In this document: positions 57,046-64,000 of the stretch, in pieces | How the letters are laid out: every line of letters begins with the position of its first letter | Position numbering within the stretch: position 1 is the stretch's first letter | Source: Tubulanus polymorphus | Taxonomy: Eukaryota > Nemertea > Palaeonemertea > Tubulaniformes > Tubulanidae | Direction: 5' to 3' | Assembly (NCBI RefSeq): GCF_964204645.1 | Contig: NC_134026.1 | Span: 24,198,650-24,262,649, forward strand | DNA: 64,000 bases | The notes under the pieces: generated by a model | Databases searched by the model: none | What the model was told of the DNA's origin: nothing | What the model saw: the letters and a program-made list of their open reading frames with translations, nothing else | Position numbers and translations under genes: made by a program

Positions 57046-60000
57046 CTATCTCGACTGAGCTTCTATTTCGTTATTTGGTTGAAGTGTATCACGACGGTCT
57101 TTTAAGTTTTGCTCAGTCGATGATGAGTTTGGCATTGGACTATTAGACTTAGATTTTGAGGTTGTCGCCGGTGAACTATTATGACTACGTGACTGATGGA
57201 CAGCGGTTGCTGATGGAATGAGCGGTGGTGGCCCACCGGCTGCTGCGGCGCTACTCGGCGAATTACTTTTACTGGTATTGTTCAGATGCGAATGGTTCAC
57301 AGTCACAGGGCTGCTTTGTCGTGGAAAATGCACAGCACCGGTTGCCATAGGCAAAAAGGAATCGGCTCCATGACGCAACACAGGCATTTCGTGTCGGAAT
57401 GTACGTTCGCGCATCAACAACTCCTCTTTATATCGTTCGTGTTCCATCATGGCGCTCAACGGATTTTGAATCCGTCGCAGCATTAGTTCACGTTCTTGCT
57501 CAGCCATTTCTTTCTGGAACTGAAGTCTTTGGTGAGCGCTGAAATCTAATCCACGCTCGAATGGATTCCAGATGCCCGGATGAGGTGGTCGATCGGGAGG
57601 CAACCCGTATGGATTCGGAAATCGAGCCACTCGATCTAACATATTAAGCGATATCGGATGTGGCCCGGGAAGGCCTTGAGGCAGAAGGTGATCATTCCTT
57701 TTATTAAACATAACATCGTCTTTTCGATCGTCTTTCAGTCGGAGATCAAGCTTATCGTGGTTACTGTCTAAACTGTTCGCATGTTTTATATTTGTCTCTC
57801 GTTCTCCGTTTCTAATTGGAGACCTAGACCGCGGACGACTAGCGGGTCTATTGCGGTCTATATCTACACTATTACGATGATGGTCCTTGTGGTTATTTGT
57901 ACTCGGTGAACCTCTGCTAAGTCTATCACGATCCCTAAAAAAAAAGATACGCATGATGAGTTATTCAGGAATACAAAGTCGAACCCAATAAAACCTCCCT
58001 TCTTTTGATGTGAATTCTCTAAAGAGATCTCGCCGAAGGGATATTGAATAAATGTAGTAACATACACAAGAATTCCTACCACCTGTCTTTTGATATGAAC
58101 TTTGTTTAAGCGTTAAGCCAGAGGGAGACAGAATTGCTAAATACATGTACAAGTACAAATTCTAGAAATATGATAAGGCCATGTGAGACGAGTGTAACTT
58201 CAGGGTATTCTAAAAAAAATTCTGTAATTAGAATTCACAAGTGACTCATACAACTCACCTTTCTCGTTCCTGATCTCTCTCACGTTCTCGCTCGCTGTAA
58301 ATATGAATTTTGATAAATTAAACCTCGTGCAGAAACAAACCGTTTTAGCTGCGAAATATGATGAGGCAATACATACCGCTCTCTTTCCAGTTCTTTTTCT
58401 CTTTCCCGATCATTTTCACGGCGTTCCTTTTCACGCTCAGCCTCTCTTTCTTTTTCGCGTTCGCGTTCACGCTCAAGGTCTGGTTTTGGCCACGTAGGTG
58501 GCGTTGGGAATGAGGGGGGTGTCCGATGTAATCGGTTCCAGTCATGCGGTGAAGTCATGCCAGGCACAGCCTGAAGATCACGACCTCCTAACAAACCATT
58601 ACCTGAAAAAGTAGCATCATCAGATGGTTAGAGATTTTATGCCTTTTTACCAGGCCATTAACAATTTGACCATGTAGTAATAAGACAATGGCCAGCACTT
58701 CATGATAAGCTTTGTAGGAGGTAGTTAGAAAGCAAAAGTATTCATAGAACATCAAAACAACCATAGCAGAATGGTAAACCGCTGCCAGGCATACAGACTG
58801 TGTTGATAAAAGAATTATGGTTAAACCACCAGTGATGAAAGAACATTACTTTGTTGTCATGATTGGTGATCGATGTTGATTTATGTATGCTAAATTTAAT
58901 AAATTAGCAGCAATGCCAAAGTGAGCCATAATATTACAGAATCACGTTTAGGCCAATTGCTGCAAAGCAAACAAAGCAATCGATCGCTTTAGAAACCAAA
59001 AATATTATTCATCGTTACCAGTAACGATATGAAAATATTTCTGAATTAATCAAAGCGAAATCGCTTTTCATATTCAAACACGACACAACCGTCTTGGAAA
59101 TGGTTAATTTGATTGAAAGGCAACTCGTGTTATGTTTAGTTTACAATAATAGAAAGCTGGAATGATGAACGTCGTGTCTTATTGACATTGATTTATTGTA
59201 TTAAAGAGAAGAGATCGATATGAGATACATGAGAGACAATAACACGCAGTATCGTGAATACCAAAAAAATCCCTTCAATTTCATAAGGAATATAGCGTTT
59301 GCTTTCGCTGAAAATTATTCAGGCATATCGTGCATAATCTGATTTGTGGTTTCATAAAGATTTTTTTCATTTATTGAAAATTCTCAATGCTGCAGTTTTT
59401 TGAATGTGCGAACAAGCTGCAATAGGTAAAGAAGAAGAATAACCCTGATGTATAAAGAAAGAAAAGCTAACTTTGAAAATGGTTGATGAATTGCCCAGCT
59501 TACCTGCAAGTAATTGGGCGCAATGTGGAGGAAAACCATTAGCTATTGACAGCGAACCTAATGGTCCAGCAGCAGAAAAAGAGAGCAAACAATACATGAT
59601 TGTAACTCATCATCTGCTTAGAATTTCAAGAGGTTCTGATCATCTCAAAAGGGATCCGGGGACAACTGGATGAATCAGAAACTAATCAGCTAACAGCATG
59701 CAGGTGAAATCATTGAGAGGATTCAGAACCTCATATCCTACAATTTTCTTAATCAGGAAGAAACATTTTGAAGTATAATAAACACTAAGCAAATGAATCG
59801 GAAGAAATGAACTGTAGTAGTTATATCTCTGGAAAAAGAATTAATCAGGGGCAATGATTTCATGTGCTGCTTGCTGTATTTATGATCTGGCTTGGTGAAC
59901 TAATGATATTGCGTAAAAAAAGACTCACCTAATCCACCAAATGGTAATGAGCTGCCTAAACCACCAAATGCACCAGGCCGAAATGGTGAAATGCCTGAAA

Positions 60001-63000
60001 CAAAATCAAATATGCAATTGAATTATTGAATTCTTCAAAGAATAACTTTAAAAATCAATGTAGGTGTGATGCAAAAATCAATACCAATCTAGAAAAATCC
60101 AGAAATATACACAAAACTATAAGGGCGGGTCGGTGAGATCATACTGCTAATGATAACACACTTTTATTGAAAATAAATTTTATCTAAAATGAAAAACTTT
60201 GTCTATTGCGGTGATATAAGTAGTTAGAAGACATTTTACATATATTATCCAGCAAATCGATTAGCTAAGTGTTTTATTGTGAATGTCAATATATCTGCGC
60301 AGCTTTGGTAGCATGAAAAGTTAAAACTATATACATCTAGTGTTCGTGACACTCTTTCATGTCTTTGTCAATGACGAAAAAAACATCGATATTTCGTAAC
60401 AAGAGACAGAATTCAATGACAAGCCCCTTCAGTCGAGCAAACAGAAAAACTGTTAAAACGTCTCTGCTCTTTGAAGCAAATGATCGGATATGGATAGGCT
60501 TAGTGGTGGAAAATCAATGCTATCAAATTAGCGTTTGTCGCCCTGAAGGCAATTTTTTCTAATCACATTCTATGTAATTGACCGCGAATGGAACGTTAAG
60601 TCTATATATAACGTACACGTAACAAAATATTTCACAAGCACGATTCATTCAAATATTCATCGCCATTCTACACCTTTTAGCAGTAACCCGCGAATAGAAA
60701 TTTTTTAACCATTGGAAAATTGATAACGAACCTTCAAGCAAATAAGTAAAAAATCTAACATCAACATATATATTGCATTTTCCCTCATATTTCATAAATT
60801 TTTTTACTGTAAAATCAATTTTTGATTGATATATTTGAAAGTGTTTCATTATTCCAGGCATATATAATGGATAGTTCTAGAACATCTCAGTAGCTCTGAG
60901 TTGTACTAAGTGGCTAATCATTTGACTCACCTAAGTGACCAGCACCTATTAATCCACCATGAGGATGACCTCCGGTTTCAAATGGTGTTCGATTATGTGC
61001 AGCAGCTGAAATTGAGAGATTTTTTTAAGGTTTGCACTTTAAATCCATTGTAGTTCTAATTGTGGAATTAAATTGCTGAATACAAATGGTGAAGTTATAT
61101 TTACAACACTGACCAGGTCCAATAAGTGGTTCATGCGGCCGATGTAATGACGAGCTGCCTGGAAAAATATGACTAGGAGGCCGCAAAGTTGGTTCAACAG
61201 ATTTAGAGTCGGATGACTTTTGTGCTTCGGCTTGTTGCTTTTGTTGATGATGATATATTTCCCAAGCCACACGCACATGCACCGCATTCCATTTACCAGT
61301 TTTCTGCAAAAAAAGAAGAAAAACCGATCGATGTAGCGTTGAAGAATGTGAGGAAACATGCGAAATGCAACTTATCGAGAATTTTCATTATTTGATTTAT
61401 CGTCCAATAAAAATCACCATGTTATTATGTATAAAATTTACATTCGCTACAGCTCCTAATTCTTAAAGCTATAAAGAGGAAGCCGGGCTCATTTTACATC
61501 GATTTGACAATAGATTGCAAAAATCCTATACTGATTTGCCGACTTCTGGCGTGTTCATGTGGAGAAACAATAAAATCAGAGTGATTTGAGCAATTCTCAT
61601 TAAAATAAATCAACAACCCGTGAATAAACGGAAATAATTCAATCCCAATTCTCATCAGCTAATCTTAAAGCCGCATTGTTTGATTAGTACAGGTTTAGTG
61701 CTTGTACGCTGGATTTTACACATACAGCGCATCAGTATAAATCGCCCGACGAAAAAAGATGAAAGCATGTCGTGGCATTGATTAGTTCCTTTATTTCGAA
61801 TTGTCGATTCAAATATCGCCTACTCAGAAGGTGTATTAACTGACCAGAATCACTTTACACAGCTTCCATAAAACTAGCAATAAGGCATAAAACACACAAC
61901 CATTAACTGCTCGAAAGCCTTTATTGAAGTATTTTTCTAGACTATTGTTGACTGATGCCGTGTTTAATGTATTCAGCAGCAGATACCCGGCTCAACATAT
62001 AATGGCTGCTAGTCCGGTAAGCATCATTTCAACGATGCTTTGCAAATTACTGCTCATGTCGCTGAATTAATAAGGGCTTAAATGATTAGAGTATGTCAAT
62101 GCGGCCTGCTTAGGTAAATGGCGTCATGGAAATAGACAGCTTAACTAAGCTAAAGTCAACTAGGCTTCCCGATGGTGGTGGCGATAGCGATCTCATACAG
62201 TAAGCCTTCAGAAGCTGATCAAATTATTGGAAACTGGCCACAGATGTAGAATATAGGTTTTTCAGACATATGGTTTGGTGGCAGAAGACAAAGAAACCCC
62301 TGTCCTGCGTATGTGATCAAGTGACAAATTTAATGGTAACCATAATCATAGAGTCCAAAAGTTGGAGGTCACATTGATTTGCACCGGATTCTGTTAACAC
62401 TAATACAGCAATTAAAATTCTTAGTTCTTAGTTCCAATGGAGAAATTCACTTACAGTAACGCATTAGATTGAATGCGACAGAAAAGATGCGTATTGGAAA
62501 AAATACGTCAAAGGTCGAATCAAGCGAAAGAAGGTGAAAACGAAAATGAACTAACTTTCTGAGCCAGAGGTGGAGGAGCAGCGGGCTGTGCGTTCTTGTC
62601 CCTATCCCTCAATGAGAGAAGTAACTGTGCATGCGGCATAGAACTTGGTGGACCAGTCTGTAAACCATACAAATGAACACGATCATTTACACATATATCA
62701 GCACACATACAAATATATACATAGCAGTTCAAATATGAAGAAAACTTTCGATCAAGAAAGCAACTCACGAATCATACACTCAGTGACAAAATGATTGGTA
62801 TATAAGAAAGAACAATATAGAAAGATATATCGTGTTTGTCATAGAAATGAAGAAATCTGTATCCCAGAGGATATCAACCAGATTTTTCAGTAATGAACAT
62901 AACCTAAGAAGTTATATCATCGTTATGCATATCACCTTCGATGACATTTGCCAAAGGAATTTGTTTTTGCTTTAGGTATCAAAGTGTAATATACGCAAAC

Positions 63001-63679
63001 CCATAGGAATCGTCGTATCAGCCACACATAACATGCTCTCCATATCGAACCTGTCACTAGAAGGCGATGATGGTGCATTTAAACTGCAGCAATCATGTCT
63101 AGTGGGAAATTAAGTCTACTCATTTAAATGTAGCCTTTATTATGACGTATAATGGCAATTCGGAGTCTACTGAGGAAAATCAAGGGACAGTCAAAGCAAA
63201 TTAGATCGCTTCAAGCAGGAAATATGCCGCAGATGTAGCGAGACCCTCGAGAATGCCACAGAATATATGTAAATAGTGTTCCACTTGCAAATTTCATTCA
63301 AGATGACTTGAAAAATGGCATTCTATTTGCAACTGGAGTACACTAAAACACATTTCCAAAGCATAGTCAAAGGAGCTTTACATAAATACTTAAAACTAGA
63401 ATAAACAGCTGCAAAGTCTGTGTTTATCTTATGCAAGTTTTCGTGGCAGAATTTCAACACTTATACAAATATTTCATCGTAATATGAAGCAGTCTATACT
63501 TATGATAATCATCGTGATATTTCTTCACCTGTCAGGGTAAGATAACATACCTTAGGCTGGAAAGCACCGGATCCGAGGGGACCAGCGCCTAGTGGACCAC
63601 CAGTGGGAAGAGCTCCTCCTCCAGGTCCCGGCGGATGAAACATTGGCGATAATCCAGGATATCCAGGAAGACCAGGAAC
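57046..63679 (-). CDS. AUTS2/fibrosin-family protein, C-terminal part
   Basis: Nine coding exons are visible: 63679-63551, 62657-62556, 61303-61114, 61005-60931, 59994-59929, 59557-59504, 58602-58377, 58294-58259 and 57934-57046 (stop TAG), together 588 residues. All junctions are in phase. The gene continues past the right window edge, so the N-terminus is missing. Family hallmarks: [50 protein letters not shown], then [19 protein letters not shown], a long Arg/Glu-rich tract, [13 protein letters not shown] and a Pro/Ser-rich end with IEAQSR (compare human IEAR). AUTS2 proteins (Tay bridge in fly) bind a PRC1 variant and transcription factors. The 36-nt exon 58294-58259 encodes only ERE-type repeats. 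Whether it is closer to AUTS2, FBRS or FBRSL1 cannot be said, as invertebrates usually have one gene. Confidence 0.93.
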
Positions 63680-64000
63680 CTGAATGAGAAAGGCATTCAA
63701 TCAAATATAATTATATAATCATTGCATCTCTTATGGATGAAAATGATCATTTTCATGAAAGCAGAATATAGACAAAATTCTGAGAATTATTGATATCCCA
63801 ATTGAGCTTTTATTCTAAATGAAACGAGCAGAATATTTTATGTAGATTGGGAAAAAATATCAAAGGAGTCTATGGTTTCGAGACATACAAACCACTTAAT
63901 CGATACCAATACGTTGTCGAGACAGACAAATTAGACCCAATGGGCCTATTAATGCTATAATTTAGATTTCAGCTTTAAATATAGAATTCAAATATAAAAC

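Overview
This is a stretch of animal nuclear genome. It is AT-rich, its genes are split by many GT-AG introns, and the encoded proteins are bilaterian housekeeping and regulatory families (VCP/p97, SNRPG, UROD, membralin, BABAM1/MERIT40, ZCCHC8, SETD6, AUTS2-like). The protein divergence and the compact intron-rich layout suggest an invertebrate, probably a lophotrochozoan such as a mollusc or annelid. The sequence alone does not prove the phylum.

Region 1 (1-16440) is mobile and repetitive. A two-exon gene (190-468 joined to 3328-8604) encodes a predicted 1,851-residue protein. In order it carries six short tyrosine motifs, a PHD finger, a USP-type deubiquitinase domain with its Cys and His boxes intact, a Cys/His DNA-binding-like finger, a Mutator-like (MULE/Phantom/NOF-type) DDE transposase core, a basic linker and a C-terminal ULP1-type (C48) cysteine protease. 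Fifteen bases after its stop codon begins a tandem array of about 30 units of 94-103 bp, partly organised into dimer and trimer higher-order repeats. A second satellite of about 182-bp units, with an internal duplication of about 1.6 kb, follows. The whole may be one arm and the coding core of a very large foldback-like transposon. It is the most unusual part of the window.

Region 2 (17300-40300) is a dense housekeeping cluster: SNRPG(-) and VCP(+) head to head over a 420-bp spacer with a perfect CRE; BABAM1(-) convergent with VCP and divergent from membralin/TMEM259(+); UROD(+) with a tiny first coding exon; an unrecognised 402-residue protein gene (-) whose start codon lies 57 bp from that of ZCCHC8(+). 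Several of these genes concern ubiquitin: VCP and membralin act in ER-associated degradation and BABAM1 in K63 deubiquitinase complexes. The ZCCHC8 introns contain two short inverted-repeat elements of one family and an exact 84-bp copy of part of a downstream exon.

Region 3 (40300-64000) is gene-sparse. SETD6(-) covers 43758-52126 with long introns, one holding a CpG-dense patch. A 174-bp near-perfect hairpin element and an orphan ORF lie between SETD6 and the 3' part of an AUTS2/Tay-like gene (-), which runs off the right end of the window. Exon boundaries given here were read by eye from splice signals, reading frame and remembered family sequences. Terminal UTRs are mostly not resolved.
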